Below are positions 20,511-31,864 of a stretch of DNA of 64,000 nucleotides, piece after piece (within the stretch, counting starts at the first letter, position 1; every line of letters starts with the position of its first letter). The DNA is taken from positions 186,001 to 250,000 of the forward strand of contig VERI01000002.1 of NCBI GenBank assembly GCA_018882785.1. The letters are read 5' to 3'. Made by a program: the position numbers and the translations under genes. The notes beneath the pieces were generated by a model, which had not been told where the DNA came from, did no database searches, and was given only the letters and a program-made list of their open reading frames with translations. Source of the stretch: Burkholderiaceae bacterium (lineage in GTDB: Bacteria; Pseudomonadota; Gammaproteobacteria; Burkholderiales; Burkholderiaceae_A).

Positions 20511-20540
20511 ATGTCCATTTTCTGTATCTGCATGCATTAA
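20511..20540 (+). other. 9-codon leader-like mini-ORF (MSIFCICMH*) upstream of the HIT gene
   Basis: ATGTCCATTTTCTGTATCTGCATGCATTAA; its stop lies in TAAGGAG, the likely Shine-Dalgarno of the ATG at 20553. Confidence 0.4.
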
Positions 20541-20552
20541 GGAGCGTTCTTT

Positions 20553-21038
20553 ATGTCCATTCTTTCGATTCTGATGAAGTCAGAACCCGATGAACCGGCC
20601 TCGGGGCCTCAGCCGGACTGCCCGCTCTGCGCCGCCACCGACGAGGCTGTCATCTGGCGGGGGGCATTCTGGCGACTGATTGATGTTCGACAGCCGGAAT
20701 ATCCCGGCTATATCCGGCTGGTGTTGAACCGGCATGTGACCGAGCTATCGTGGCTGGCCAAGCCTGAGCATGATCAGCTTTTCAAACTGCTGCTGGCCAT
20801 CGACGAGTTGATGCGTAAAGAACTGAGGCCGCAAAAAATCAATATCGCCAGCCTGGGCAACCAGACGCCCCACATGCACTGGCACATCATTCCAAGGTGG
20901 CAGGATGACCCACACTTTCCGCAGTCCATCTGGTCATCACCCCAACGCGAGCTGATCCGCCCGCCGGACGAGCGACAGCAGGCCGTAGCACGTTTGTTTG
21001 AAAAACTTCCGAAGATCTGCACGAAAACCGTCTACTAG
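20553..21038 (+). CDS. HIT family protein
   Basis: HMHWHIIPRW histidine triad. Confidence 0.93.
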   Translation: MSILSILMKSEPDEPASGPQPDCPLCAATDEAVIWRGAFWRLIDVRQPEYPGYIRLVLNRHVTELSWLAKPEHDQLFKLLLAIDELMRKELRPQKINIASLGNQTPHMHWHIIPRWQDDPHFPQSIWSSPQRELIRPPDERQQAVARLFEKLPKICTKTVY

Positions 21039-21081
21039 TATCGGCCGCCATCCATCGGCACCGTGCAGCACACCACCCTGC

Positions 21082-22122
21082 CTAATGGCGAGAGGCGCAG
21101 GCGCGTTGCAGACGATCCCGGACCGCCTCCCAGACAACATCATCGGGTGGCTGCTCGATCACCAGCAGATCCGCCTTCTTTAGATCCGCATCATGCAGGC
21201 ATGCATACAGAATCCGTGCGTACTGCTCAGGCTGCTGGGGCATCGGCCAGACCTCAGTGCCGGGAAGCGGATGTTCCAGCGTTGAGCAGGTGAGGCAGAT
21301 GATGACTGCGTTCGGGCTATCCGATCGCAGGTCCTGGATGGTTCGAAAAAGATCATCATGGGCAACCAGACGCGCATCGGCACGCGGCGCATAGTGAGAC
21401 TCCAGAGCGCCCGACACCCTGGGGATCGCCGCCTGCTTGGGCGCAGCCAAAAGCGAAGCCTCGGCGACACCCAACGCCTCGGCAAGATGCCGTCGGCTAA
21501 TCCCGCCCGGCCGCAGCACGCGGGGACTGCCCGTGCTGAGGTCCACGATCGTGGATTCAACGCCGATATCGCACTGCCCGCCATCAAGGATCAGGTCCTG
21601 CGGTCCAAGCCACGATGCCAGACCCTGAATCACATGGGCTGCGCATGTCGGACTCACCGCGCCAAAACGATTGGCCGATGGCGCAGCAATCACACCACTT
21701 CCAATACGCCCAAACGCGATCAGAAGTTCACGCGCCACCGGATGGGCAGGCATTCGAATGCCCACGGTGTCCTGACCGCCGCAGACCAGCTCTGGCACAT
21801 GGGCGGCGCGCGGAAGAATCACGGTCAGGGGTCCGGGCCAAAAGATTTCCGCTAGCCGTTGTGCCAGGTCGGGCCAGTGGGCAGCCAGTGTGCGCGCATG
21901 GCCAACATCCCCCACATGCAGAATCACCGGATGATCTGCGGGGCGGCCCTTTGCCTGAAAAATACGCATGACAGCAGCGGGGGAGAGGCCATCGGCGCCA
22001 AGTCCGTAAACGGTTTCAGTAGGAAAAGCGACCAGATGCCCCTGTGCCAATCTCTGGGCCGCATCTTCGATCGCGCCCGTCTGACCGGGGACAACAAAAA
22101 GATTTTTTTTAGGCCAGACCAT
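21082..22122 (-). CDS. sua5: L-threonylcarbamoyladenylate synthase (Sua5/YciO/YrdC with Sua5 C-terminal domain)
   Basis: GHLVAFPTETVYGLGADG, KGRPADHPVILHV, GVIAAPSANRFGAVSPT, SPRVLRPGGIS; start MVWPKKN at 22122. Confidence 0.95.
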   Translation of the reverse strand: MVWPKKNLFVVPGQTGAIEDAAQRLAQGHLVAFPTETVYGLGADGLSPAAVMRIFQAKGRPADHPVILHVGDVGHARTLAAHWPDLAQRLAEIFWPGPLTVILPRAAHVPELVCGGQDTVGIRMPAHPVARELLIAFGRIGSGVIAAPSANRFGAVSPTCAAHVIQGLASWLGPQDLILDGGQCDIGVESTIVDLSTGSPRVLRPGGISRRHLAEALGVAEASLLAAPKQAAIPRVSGALESHYAPRADARLVAHDDLFRTIQDLRSDSPNAVIICLTCSTLEHPLPGTEVWPMPQQPEQYARILYACLHDADLKKADLLVIEQPPDDVVWEAVRDRLQRACASRH

Positions 22123-23251
22123 CGCCAACATCCAAGCCAAGAATGTCAGCCACAATCCGAGCACGCGTCAGGGCCTCGTCCATGGATCCGCCCAGACAGG
22201 TGACATGGGCCATCTTGCGGCCGACACGGGGGTCGCTTTTTCCGTAAAGATGGACATAAACATCGGGCTGCGCACGCACGGCCTCCCAATCTGGCTCCAC
22301 TGGAGATGCCGATGACTTAAACCAGGCATCACCAAGAACATTCAGCATGATGGCGCAGGACTTCAGTCCAGTGTCTCCCAGAGGTCGGCCAGAGCAGATC
22401 CGAACCTGCTGCTCAAACTGACTCGTCTCACAGGCCTCAATAGTGTAGTGGCCGCTGTTATGTGGCCGTGGTGCAATTTCATTGACGATGAGCCTGCCGC
22501 CCGAGAGAACAAAAAACTCCACGCACAGCACACCCACGTACGCCAAAGACTGCGCGATCTGGCGCGCTGCCTGACAGGCCTGCTCTGCAACGGCTGACGA
22601 GACCGCGGCGGGAACCCGTGTCACCGCGAGAATGCCATGACGATGGGTGTTTTCGCCGACAGGAAACACCGCGAGCGCACCCTGCTGATCCCGCGCACAG
22701 ATAACGGAAATCTCACGTTCTAGCGGTAAACGTTTCTCTAATACGCAGGCCACTGATCCCATCGACTGCCATGCGGCTCTCGCCTGTGCCGCAGTGTCCA
22801 CCTTGTGCTGGCCTTTGCCGTCGTAGCCAAGACGTGCAGACTTGAGAATTCCTGGAAAGAGACTTTCCTCAAGATCATCAAAGTCATCGAGTCGTGAGAT
22901 CACGGCATGGGGTGCTACATCGATACCGCAGGACACGATAAATTGCTTCTCGTCGATGCGATCTTGCGCAACCGCCACACTGCGCGCATCCGGCATGGTG
23001 CGGCCATGACGGGCGAGAAAGCGCAACGACTCGGCCGGTACGTTCTCAAACTCTGTGGTGAAGACCTGGGCTGACGCTGAGAGTTGGCCCAGCCCATCCG
23101 AATCGGTATAGGGACTACAGATCACCTGGTCGGCAATCTGGGCAGCAGGCCCCTGGGCATCGGGGTCCAGCACCACCACCCGTTCTCCCAGCGCATGGGC
23201 CGCCTGGATCATCATACGGCCCAGCTGACCACCGCCCAACAATCCAATCAT
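22109..23251 (-). CDS. purK: 5-(carboxyamino)imidazole ribonucleotide synthase
   Basis: [53 protein letters not shown] overlap with upstream gene. Confidence 0.97.
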   Translation of the reverse strand: MIGLLGGGQLGRMMIQAAHALGERVVVLDPDAQGPAAQIADQVICSPYTDSDGLGQLSASAQVFTTEFENVPAESLRFLARHGRTMPDARSVAVAQDRIDEKQFIVSCGIDVAPHAVISRLDDFDDLEESLFPGILKSARLGYDGKGQHKVDTAAQARAAWQSMGSVACVLEKRLPLEREISVICARDQQGALAVFPVGENTHRHGILAVTRVPAAVSSAVAEQACQAARQIAQSLAYVGVLCVEFFVLSGGRLIVNEIAPRPHNSGHYTIEACETSQFEQQVRICSGRPLGDTGLKSCAIMLNVLGDAWFKSSASPVEPDWEAVRAQPDVYVHLYGKSDPRVGRKMAHVTCLGGSMDEALTRARIVADILGLDVGDGLA

Positions 23252-24624
23252 GTGCTGCCGAGCGATGCATTCATGGAATGGGCGGCCTGGGTCTGCTGAA
23301 GTCTGAAGGCGGCGAGACGCTCTCTCAAATGCGCATCGTTACCGGCCAGGGTAGCAATCAAATGCAAGGCGGCATTCGCAGCGCCCGCCTCACCAATTGC
23401 AAAGGTTGCCACCGGAATTCCTTTCGGCATCTGAACGATCGAGTACAACGAGTCCTCTCCCCGCAGATACTTCGATGGAACGGGAACGCCAAACACGGGC
23501 ACAGTCGTCTTCGCGGCGAGCATTCCGGGCAGATGGGCCGCACCTCCGGCGCCCGCGATAATCCCCCGCAGGCCGCGCGCCTGTGCTGCCTCGGCATAGG
23601 CATACAAGGTGTCGGGCATGCGGTGGGCAGAGACCACTCGTGCCTCGTGCGGAATACCAAATTGATCAAGGATCGCTACCGCATGACGCATCACCTCCCA
23701 GTCAGACTGCGATCCCATGACAACTCCCACCACCGGCAGTCGGACACCCGCTATTCGAAACAAGGCCTCCCGATACTTTTCTGCCGTCTGTTCCACCACA
23801 TGATCGGGCAGTGGCGGCGCAGGAGGCGCCTTATTCCAGTCGAGGGTTTCCAGATAGTCCCGAATAAACTGTTTATCAAAACTCGGCGGGCTGATCCCCT
23901 CGCGATAGCCGTCTGCCGGCCAAAACCGTGATGAATCGGCGGTAAGGACCTCGTCCATCAGGTGAAGCACACCTTTTTTATCCAGGCCAAACTCGAATTT
24001 GGTATCCGCAATGATGATGCCCTGCTGTAAGGCATAGTCGCTCGCCTCTTTGTAGAGCCTGAGGCTGACATCACGGATCTTGGTCGCCAGCGGTTTGCCG
24101 ATCTGGCGAACCATTTCCTCAAAGCTGATGTTTTCATCATGGGCGCCGGCCTCGGCCTTGTGCGCGGGCGTAAAAATTGGCTCAGGCAGTCGGGCGGCAA
24201 GTTTTAATTTTTTTGGCAGTTTGATGCCACAGACAGCACCGGTCTGCTGATAGTCCTTCCACCCGGACCCAATCAGATAGCCTCGTACGACTGCCTCGAC
24301 CGGGACAGGTTTTAGCCGTTTCACGACAGATGCCCGGCCACGCACCTGCTCGACCTCGGACTGGGAGACAACCGACTCGGGATCAATACCGGTGAGATGA
24401 TTCGGAATCACCCGGGCCAGTCGCGAGAACCAGAAATCCGATAGCCTTGTGAGCACCACACCTTTATCCGGAATCGGACGGCCCATGATGACATCGAAGG
24501 CAGATAGCCGGTCAGTTGCCACCATCAGCAGCTTGTCTTTGCCAACAGCGTAAATATCTCGGACCTTACCCCGAGAGACCAACGACAAGGATCGGATCTG
24601 GCTGTGGAGTTTTGCAGAGGACAT
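23248..24624 (-). CDS. purC-purE: Fusion protein: SAICAR synthetase (PurC) + N5-CAIR mutase (class I PurE)
   Basis: Residues ~1-290 PurC ([29 protein letters not shown] ... EALFRIAG); residues ~295-458 PurE ([16 protein letters not shown] ... [26 protein letters not shown]); no stop between them. Confidence 0.95.
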   Translation of the reverse strand: MSSAKLHSQIRSLSLVSRGKVRDIYAVGKDKLLMVATDRLSAFDVIMGRPIPDKGVVLTRLSDFWFSRLARVIPNHLTGIDPESVVSQSEVEQVRGRASVVKRLKPVPVEAVVRGYLIGSGWKDYQQTGAVCGIKLPKKLKLAARLPEPIFTPAHKAEAGAHDENISFEEMVRQIGKPLATKIRDVSLRLYKEASDYALQQGIIIADTKFEFGLDKKGVLHLMDEVLTADSSRFWPADGYREGISPPSFDKQFIRDYLETLDWNKAPPAPPLPDHVVEQTAEKYREALFRIAGVRLPVVGVVMGSQSDWEVMRHAVAILDQFGIPHEARVVSAHRMPDTLYAYAEAAQARGLRGIIAGAGGAAHLPGMLAAKTTVPVFGVPVPSKYLRGEDSLYSIVQMPKGIPVATFAIGEAGAANAALHLIATLAGNDAHLRERLAAFRLQQTQAAHSMNASLGST

Positions 24625-24644
24625 GGGGGCGGCCGCCGTTCGAG

Positions 24645-25709
24645 TTAGACAACAGTCTGAGAAAGTGCGCCAGAGGTGTAACGCCGTGCAATCTCCGACA
24701 TCGATACCGGCACAATCTTGCTGGCCTGACCGGCCGCACCGAACTGCTGGTAGCGGTCCATGCAGATTTTTTTAGCCGCTGCACGGGCAGGTTTGAGGAA
24801 ATCGCGCGGATCAAACTTGGAGGGGTCTTCGGCCATCGTCTTGCGAATGGCTGCGGTCATTGCCAGACGGATGTCTGTGTCGATATTGATCTTCCGAACC
24901 CCATATTTAATGGCTTCTTGAATCTCTTCAACCGGCACGCCATAGGTCTCTTTGATTGCGCCGCCATATTGACGAATTTCAGCAAGAATTTCCTGCGGAA
25001 CAGAGGATGACCCATGCATCACCAGATGCGTATTGGGAATACGTTTGTTGATCTCTTTAATTCGATCGATCGCCAAAATATCGCCCGTCGGTTTGCGCGT
25101 GAATTTATATGCCCCATGGCTGGTGCCAATCGCGATTGCCAAGGCATCAAGCTGTGTCCGCTTCACAAAATCCGCCGCCTGCTCAGGGTCGGTCAACAGC
25201 TGATCCCGCGTCATGGTGGCCTCGGTGCCGTGTCCGTCTTCCTTGTCACCCTTCATGGTCTCCAAGGACCCCAGGCAGCCCAGCTCCCCCTCGACAGTCA
25301 CACCCGTGGCATGGGCCATATCGACCACCGTCTTGGTAACGGCCACGTTGTAGTCGTAGCTGGCGATTGTTTTACCGTCGGCCTCAAGAGAGCCATCCAT
25401 CATCACGCTGGAAAATCCGAGCGCGATCGCGCCCTTGCAGACATCCGGACTCTGGCCGTGATCCTGATGCATCACGATTGGAATATGGGGATAGGCCTCA
25501 ATGGCCGCCTGAATCAGATGCTTCAAAAAGGGCTCCCCGGCATATTTACGGGCGCCTGCCGAGCCCTGCATGATCACCGGTGCATCGACCTCGGCGGCGG
25601 CCTCCATGATGGCCTGAACCTGCTCTAAGTTATTCACATTAAAGGCCGGAATGCCGTACCCATTCTCCGCTGCGTGATCGAGCAACTGTCTCATCGATAC
25701 CAAGGGCAT
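24645..25709 (-). CDS. fba: class II fructose-bisphosphate aldolase
   Basis: [51 protein letters not shown]. Confidence 0.97.
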   Translation of the reverse strand: MPLVSMRQLLDHAAENGYGIPAFNVNNLEQVQAIMEAAAEVDAPVIMQGSAGARKYAGEPFLKHLIQAAIEAYPHIPIVMHQDHGQSPDVCKGAIALGFSSVMMDGSLEADGKTIASYDYNVAVTKTVVDMAHATGVTVEGELGCLGSLETMKGDKEDGHGTEATMTRDQLLTDPEQAADFVKRTQLDALAIAIGTSHGAYKFTRKPTGDILAIDRIKEINKRIPNTHLVMHGSSSVPQEILAEIRQYGGAIKETYGVPVEEIQEAIKYGVRKINIDTDIRLAMTAAIRKTMAEDPSKFDPRDFLKPARAAAKKICMDRYQQFGAAGQASKIVPVSMSEIARRYTSGALSQTVV

Positions 25710-25749
25710 AACTTATCTCCTTACTTGCACAAGCTACTTTTTAACTGAG

Positions 25750-27228
25750 TTAATTACGTGTTGGCTGCACACGGGCAATCGCCTTGCTGCCTGAGCGGGG
25801 GTTGGCCGTGACCCGAACAATTTTCATCGTGTTGGTTCCACCCGACTGTCCGATGGGCTCGCCGATCGTAATGATGAGCAAATCCCCTGCTGCAACGACA
25901 CCCTCATCGACCAGGCGCTGCTCTGCCTCGCGCAGGATTTCCTCGCGCTCACGCGAGTGGTAATCAAAAAACACAGGAGTTACATCGCGATACAGGGCCA
26001 TGCGACGACGGCTCACCTGCGCCGGTGTTAGGGCATAGATCGGCACACCAGAATTCAGCCTAGACATCCACAAGGCTGTTGATCCGGACTCTGTGAGCGC
26101 AGCAATCGCCTTGACCTGGAGATGGCGCGCGGTAAACAACGATGCCATTGCAATCGACTGGTCCACACGATCAAACGTTCGGTGAAGAAAGTCGGTGTCC
26201 AGCGTAATCGGATCGGATTTCTCTGCCTCGAGACAGATACGGGCCATGGCCTGCACGGTCTGCACCGGAAAGCTGCCACTGGCAGTCTCGGCCGACAGCA
26301 TGACGGCATCGGATCCATCGAGTACGGCATTGGCCACATCCGATACCTCGGCACGGGTTGGCACCGGCGCGTGAATCATCGACTCCATCATCTGGGTCGC
26401 CGTGATGGTCACGCGATTCGATTCTCGGGCCATCCGAATCATCCGCTTTTGTAATGCGGGAACAGCTGCATCGCCAACCTCGACGGCAAGGTCGCCGCGG
26501 GCCACCATGATTGCATCCGATGCATCAATGATCTCTTGCAGATTTTCAATCGCCTCGACCCGCTCGATTTTGGCCACAATCGCGGCGCTCGCCCCCGCCG
26601 CCTGCAACAGTCGACGGGCAAGCGTAAGATCGGCTGCATCCTTTGGAAAGGACACCGCCAGAAAATCCGCCTGCAGCTCAGCGGCCACTCGAATATCGGC
26701 CATGTCCTTCTCAGTAAGTGCGGGCGCAGACAGTCCGCCACCGAGCCGATTGATACCTTTGCGGTCTGAAAGTACCCCGCCTTCAAGCACCGTGCAGCGG
26801 ATGGTCCTGGCCGATACCTGATCAACCCGCATCGACATCTGGCCATCATTGAGCAGCAGCGTATCGCCGGCAGCAACATCGTTGACCAGTTCCTTGTAAT
26901 CCAGGCCAACATGCTGCTCATCCCCGAGCTCACAATCCAGATCAAAGACAAATGGCGCGCCCGATGCCAGCGTCACCTTGCCTTGGGCGAACCGGCCCAC
27001 ACGAATCTTGGGGCCCTGGAGATCGACAAGGATTCCCACATCAGCGCCGAGACGCTCTGCAGTCGACCGGACCAAGGCCGCGCGATCACGATGATCTTGC
27101 GCGGTTCCGTGGGAAAAATTTAGTCGCACCACATTGACGCCAGATTCAACAAGCTTTTGAATCATTTCCGGCGAAGAAGTCGCCGGGCCAAGTGTTGCCA
27201 CGATTTTGGTGGCACGGGGAAGCGTCAC
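25750..27228 (-). CDS. pyk: pyruvate kinase
   Basis: PRATKIVATLGPATSSPEMIQKLVESGVNVVRLNFSHG, MVARGDLAVEVG, TATQMMESMI; GTG start at 27228 avoids overlap with gap. Confidence 0.96.
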   Translation of the reverse strand: MTLPRATKIVATLGPATSSPEMIQKLVESGVNVVRLNFSHGTAQDHRDRAALVRSTAERLGADVGILVDLQGPKIRVGRFAQGKVTLASGAPFVFDLDCELGDEQHVGLDYKELVNDVAAGDTLLLNDGQMSMRVDQVSARTIRCTVLEGGVLSDRKGINRLGGGLSAPALTEKDMADIRVAAELQADFLAVSFPKDAADLTLARRLLQAAGASAAIVAKIERVEAIENLQEIIDASDAIMVARGDLAVEVGDAAVPALQKRMIRMARESNRVTITATQMMESMIHAPVPTRAEVSDVANAVLDGSDAVMLSAETASGSFPVQTVQAMARICLEAEKSDPITLDTDFLHRTFDRVDQSIAMASLFTARHLQVKAIAALTESGSTALWMSRLNSGVPIYALTPAQVSRRRMALYRDVTPVFFDYHSREREEILREAEQRLVDEGVVAAGDLLIITIGEPIGQSGGTNTMKIVRVTANPRSGSKAIARVQPTRN

Positions 27229-27248
27229 GATGCGGGAACTCCCAAGGG

Positions 27249-28265
27249 TTAGCGGGCAGCCATTAAGGCGACCGTAGTGTCTAACATCCGGTTCGAAAAT
27301 CCCCACTCGTTGTCATACCAGGAGAGGACCTTCACCAGCCGACCATCCGGCGATACGCGGGTCTGCGTTGAGTCAAAAATACTGGAGCGGGGGTCGTGAT
27401 TAAAATCAATCGACACCAGCGGATCCGTGTTGTATCCGAGAACGCCCTTCAGGGGGCCTTCGGCAGCCTGCTTCATCATGGCATTGACCTCGTCGACGCT
27501 GGTTGCTTTTTTTGCGACGAAACTCAGATCCACCACCGACACATTAATTGTCGGAACGCGCATGGCAAACCCATCGAGCTTGCCATTCAGTTCGGGCAGC
27601 ACCAGCCCCACTGCGGCCGCTGCACCGGTCTTGGTCGGAATCATCGACATCGTGGCCGATCGGGCCCGGCGAAGATCCTCATGGTAGACATCGGTCAGCA
27701 CCTGATCATTGGTGTAGGCGTGGATTGTGGTCATCAGTCCACTCTCAATCCCAATCTTTTCATGGAGCACCTTGACGACGGGCGCCAGACAGTTGGTGGT
27801 ACACGAGGCATTCGAGATCACCGTGTCAGCGGCCTTCAGCACACCCTGGTTTACACCATAGACCACCGTCGCATCGACATCCTTGCCACCCGGTGCAGAG
27901 ATGATGACCTTCTTGGCACCCCCACGCAGGTGGGCCGACGCCTTTTCCTTGCTGGTGAAAAATCCGGTGCACTCCATCACAACATCAACGCCGAGTTCGC
28001 CCCAGGGAAGTTCGGCAGGATTACGGTTCGCAAGCACGCGAATACGATCACCATTGACCACCATATCGCTGCCATCGACCGCCACGGTACCGGGAAACTT
28101 GCCATGGGCCGTGTCATATCGGGTGAGATGGGCATTGGTATTGGGATCACCGAGATCATTGATGGCCACAATCTGGATGTCATGCCGCTTTCCGCCCTCG
28201 TAGTGGGCCCGCAGCACATTGCGTCCGATACGTCCATACCCATTGATTGCGACTTTGATCGTCAT
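27249..28265 (-). CDS. gap: type I glyceraldehyde-3-phosphate dehydrogenase
   Basis: [46 protein letters not shown]. Confidence 0.98.
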   Translation of the reverse strand: MTIKVAINGYGRIGRNVLRAHYEGGKRHDIQIVAINDLGDPNTNAHLTRYDTAHGKFPGTVAVDGSDMVVNGDRIRVLANRNPAELPWGELGVDVVMECTGFFTSKEKASAHLRGGAKKVIISAPGGKDVDATVVYGVNQGVLKAADTVISNASCTTNCLAPVVKVLHEKIGIESGLMTTIHAYTNDQVLTDVYHEDLRRARSATMSMIPTKTGAAAAVGLVLPELNGKLDGFAMRVPTINVSVVDLSFVAKKATSVDEVNAMMKQAAEGPLKGVLGYNTDPLVSIDFNHDPRSSIFDSTQTRVSPDGRLVKVLSWYDNEWGFSNRMLDTTVALMAAR

Positions 28266-28316
28266 TGCCTCTCTCTCCTGATTAAACTAAATCGTGCATT
28301 ACGTGATCGTGACGGC

Positions 28317-30362
28317 CTAACGGCCAAGAACCGCGTTTGCCGTTGCAACGAGGGCATCGGCAGTAATTCCAAAATGCTGAAATAGCTGCGCAGCCGGTGC
28401 GGACTCGCCAAAACGATCCAGCCCAAGGACTGCATCCGGCTGGTACTTCCACCAGACATCGGTCACGCCTGCCTCGACGGCTACCCGCGGCACCTCGGCG
28501 GGCAGCACGGACGCCTTATAGTCTGCGGTCTGCTGATCAAATACGGTCGTCGATGGTATCGATACCACCCGAACCCGGACCCCCTGCTCGCGAAGATGGC
28601 CCGCTGCCTGCACCGCAAGTGAGAGCTCAGACCCAGTCGCCATCAACACAATCTGCGGCCGACGATCAGAAGAGAGAACATAGGCCCCTTTGGCGATATC
28701 CGCAGCAGAGGCTGCGTCACGCACCTGCGGTGGCAGGTTTTGACGGGACAATAAAAGCGCCGAGGGGCCATCCCCCCGCCTGAGCGCCTCGGCCCAGGCG
28801 ACAGCGGTCTCCACCGCATCGGCAGGCCGCCAGACATGCAGATTCGGGATCAGACGCAGCGATGCGGGATGCTCCACGGGCTGATGGGTGGGGCCATCTT
28901 CCCCGAGCCCGATGGAGTCATGGGTAAACACATGCACCACACGCAGCCGCATCAGTGCAGCCATACGAATCGCATTGCGGCTGTAATCGGAAAATGTCAG
29001 AAACGTTCCACCGTAGGGAATAAATCCACCGTGCAGGGCGACACCATTCATGACAGCGGCCATGCCGAACTCGCGCACGCCGTAGTTGATGTGCTCGCCT
29101 GCTGTCATGGCACCCTGCGCATTCACCCGAAGCGATGCCACCCCTTTCCAGTTGGTCAGGTTCGATCCCGTGAGATCAGCAGAGCCGCCGAGCAGGCCAG
29201 GCACGCGCGGGCCCAGATCATCGAGCACGATCTGCGATGCCTTTCGACTGGCTACTGTTAATTGTTCTGATGTAAGCCGGGCAATCAGGGCCTCGGTCCG
29301 GGCGGAAAAATCAGCGGGAAGATCACCTTTCATGCGACGTATGAACGCTGCCGCCTGCTGGGGAAATGCTTTTTTATACCGGGCAAAGAGATCATTCCAT
29401 TCGGACTCGCGTCGCGCGCCCTCCTGCCGGGCATCCCACAGCGACACAACGTCCCGCGGGATCTCAAAAGGCGCATAAGGCCAGTCCATTGCCTGTCGCG
29501 TGAGCGCAATTTCCTCTTCGCCCAGGGCCTCGCCGTGGGCCTTCGCAGTATTCACACGATTCGGCGAACCCTTCCCGATCTGGGTCTTGCAGATGATCAA
29601 CGTTGGCGCAAATCGGCCGTCATGACCTTCCACCGCCCAGCGCCGTGCCTGGGCAATAGCGTCACTCACTGCCTGCGCGTCATGGCCATCCACCGGACCG
29701 ATCACATGCCAGCCATACGCAAGAAAACGCTGCCGGGTGTCATCACGAAACCAGGCATCTACCTGACCATCAATTGAGATTCCGTTGTCGTCATAAAGCG
29801 CAATTAACTTTGACAGCCCCCAGACGCCTGCCAACGAGCAGGCCTCATGGGAGACGCCCTCCATCAGGCAGCCATCGCCCAGAAATACATAGGTGTTGTG
29901 ATCCACAACATCAAAGCCGGGCTGATTGAATTGCGCGGCGAGCAGCCGCTCGGCAAGTGCCATACCCACTGCATTGGTAATCCCCTGGCCCAGCGGACCG
30001 GTGGTGGTCTCCACTCCTGGGGTCACCCCCACCTCGGGGTGGCCAGGCGTCTTCGAGTGCAGCTGACGAAAATTCTTAATTTCCTGAATCGGCAGGTCAT
30101 AGCCCGCTAAATGCAGCAGGCTGTAGAGCAGCATCGAACCATGGCCATTGGAGACCACAAAACGATCACGATCCGCCCAATGCGGATTGCGAGGACTATG
30201 CTTTAAGTGACATGCCCATAAGGCGACAGCCATGTCAGCCATGCCCATCGGCATGCCGGGGTGGCCAGAATTGGCCTTCTGCACGGCATCCATCGACAAG
30301 GCACGAATTGCATTGGCCATCAGGGCCGAATCGCGGGGAAGATCAGAGGCGGGGAATTGCAT
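28317..30362 (-). CDS. tkt: transketolase
   Basis: [54 protein letters not shown]. Confidence 0.98.
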   Translation of the reverse strand: MQFPASDLPRDSALMANAIRALSMDAVQKANSGHPGMPMGMADMAVALWACHLKHSPRNPHWADRDRFVVSNGHGSMLLYSLLHLAGYDLPIQEIKNFRQLHSKTPGHPEVGVTPGVETTTGPLGQGITNAVGMALAERLLAAQFNQPGFDVVDHNTYVFLGDGCLMEGVSHEACSLAGVWGLSKLIALYDDNGISIDGQVDAWFRDDTRQRFLAYGWHVIGPVDGHDAQAVSDAIAQARRWAVEGHDGRFAPTLIICKTQIGKGSPNRVNTAKAHGEALGEEEIALTRQAMDWPYAPFEIPRDVVSLWDARQEGARRESEWNDLFARYKKAFPQQAAAFIRRMKGDLPADFSARTEALIARLTSEQLTVASRKASQIVLDDLGPRVPGLLGGSADLTGSNLTNWKGVASLRVNAQGAMTAGEHINYGVREFGMAAVMNGVALHGGFIPYGGTFLTFSDYSRNAIRMAALMRLRVVHVFTHDSIGLGEDGPTHQPVEHPASLRLIPNLHVWRPADAVETAVAWAEALRRGDGPSALLLSRQNLPPQVRDAASAADIAKGAYVLSSDRRPQIVLMATGSELSLAVQAAGHLREQGVRVRVVSIPSTTVFDQQTADYKASVLPAEVPRVAVEAGVTDVWWKYQPDAVLGLDRFGESAPAAQLFQHFGITADALVATANAVLGR

Positions 30363-30562
30363 GGCGGGTTCCGTTTAAGAGACTTGAGGAAAAACACCCA
30401 AAGACTCTAGGTTTCGAAATTCTTCAGTTAAAGTCATGAATCCTGATGGTTATGTTCAGAGGCGCTGACCTGCCCCCGCCCTGCCCGGCCTGAGACAGTC
30501 ATTCCGTCGATCCGCCGCAGAATCGTCGATTTTACCCCCCTCCCACGACCGACCAACCCGCC

Positions 30563-31291
30563 ATGCTGCCCCGTATCCTGACCGAAGCGCTCGAGCCGGG
30601 CCGCCTTACGCTGAGCGCTGCCAACAGCCATCATCTCAGCGTGGTACTGCGGGCCAGACCGGGCGATCGAATTGTGATTTTTGATGGCCATGGCCGGGAG
30701 GGCCAGGCGGTGATTGTGAGCGCCGACAAGGCAGCGGCTGTAGTCGAAGTAGGCGCCGTGGAGACCATCACCCGCGAATCCCCACAGATCATCACCGTAG
30801 TTCAAGCCCTGTGCACAGGGGACAAAATGGACTGGGTGGTGCAGAAATCCACTGAGCTCGGTGCCGCCCGGATCATCCCCGTTGCAGCCGCCCGCAGCGT
30901 CTTAAAACTCGATCCCGCGCGCGCAAAAAAACGCATGGAGCACTGGTCCGCAATCGCTGCATCAGCGGCAGCACAATGCGGCCGCACACGGGTGCCCGAG
31001 ATCAGCCCCCTGATGTCGGTCAACGAAGCAATCGCCGACTGGCAGTCACAGCCCGTCCCGAAGACCGGCTGGATTCTCGATCCATGTTCGCCGGAACGTC
31101 TATCCACAGCAGCCATGCATGGCCCGATCACGCTCATGATTGGGCCGGAAGCCGGCTGGACCGATCAGGAGGAATCTCTCGCCCAATCGGCCGGGATCAA
31201 AGGGGTTCAGCTCGGGCCGCGAATTCTGCGCACCGAGACGGTGGCGGCAGCAGTGCTTGCCGCAGTCGCACTCAGATGCGGCGAGTTCTAA
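30563..31291 (+). CDS. rsmE: 16S rRNA (uracil1498-N3)-methyltransferase
   Basis: MDWVVQKSTELGAARIIPV, IGPEAGWTDQEESLA, LGPRILRTETV. Confidence 0.96.
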   Translation: MLPRILTEALEPGRLTLSAANSHHLSVVLRARPGDRIVIFDGHGREGQAVIVSADKAAAVVEVGAVETITRESPQIITVVQALCTGDKMDWVVQKSTELGAARIIPVAAARSVLKLDPARAKKRMEHWSAIAASAAAQCGRTRVPEISPLMSVNEAIADWQSQPVPKTGWILDPCSPERLSTAAMHGPITLMIGPEAGWTDQEESLAQSAGIKGVQLGPRILRTETVAAAVLAAVALRCGEF

Positions 31292-31318
31292 CGTCTTGCA
31301 AGACACGTTGTGGTGACA

Positions 31319-31864
31319 CTAGCCGAGTAACCCCAGGCCACCGATCACCGCACCCGCCGCGATCAGCAGCACCGGGGCGATCCGCGTGACCACGGTCAGC
31401 ATCGCCGTGATCACCACCAGCGCGAGTACGCCAATCTCACCCCACCAGGATTCCGAGAGAATCCAGGCGGTCGCCAGCATGAGCGCGATCACCACAGGAG
31501 CAAGTCCCTCGCGCAGTGCCCGCATCCAGACAGTATCGCTGCGGCTAAGGCTCAGCCGATTCACCATGAGTGTCAGCACCGCAGATGGCGCCATCACACC
31601 GACGGTGGTGGCAAACGCCCCCCATGGGCCCATCGCCTGCCAGCCCAGTACAGTGACAAAGAGGATATTCGGCCCAGGGGCTGACTGGGCAATCGCAATG
31701 GATGAGGTGAACTGCGCATCGGTCAGCAGCCCGGTCTCAGAGACCATGTAACGATGCATTTCTGGCGCCAGAGAGATGGCCCCACCGGTTGCCAGAAGGG
31801 ACAGCATCAGAAAATGGATCAGCAGATCAAAAAGCATCAGACCGAACGCCGCATTTGCCACCAT
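31319..31864 (-). CDS. chrA: chromate transporter, short-chain (second partner)
   Basis: ChrA motif IAIAQSAPGPNILFVTVLGWQAMGPWGAF; 181 aa half-size. Confidence 0.85.
   Translation of the reverse strand: MVANAAFGLMLFDLLIHFLMLSLLATGGAISLAPEMHRYMVSETGLLTDAQFTSSIAIAQSAPGPNILFVTVLGWQAMGPWGAFATTVGVMAPSAVLTLMVNRLSLSRSDTVWMRALREGLAPVVIALMLATAWILSESWWGEIGVLALVVITAMLTVVTRIAPVLLIAAGAVIGGLGLLG

Noticed and set aside
27396-28385. 329-aa plus-strand ORF antisense to gap
   Set aside because: gap is unambiguous; shadow ORF with His-rich composition.
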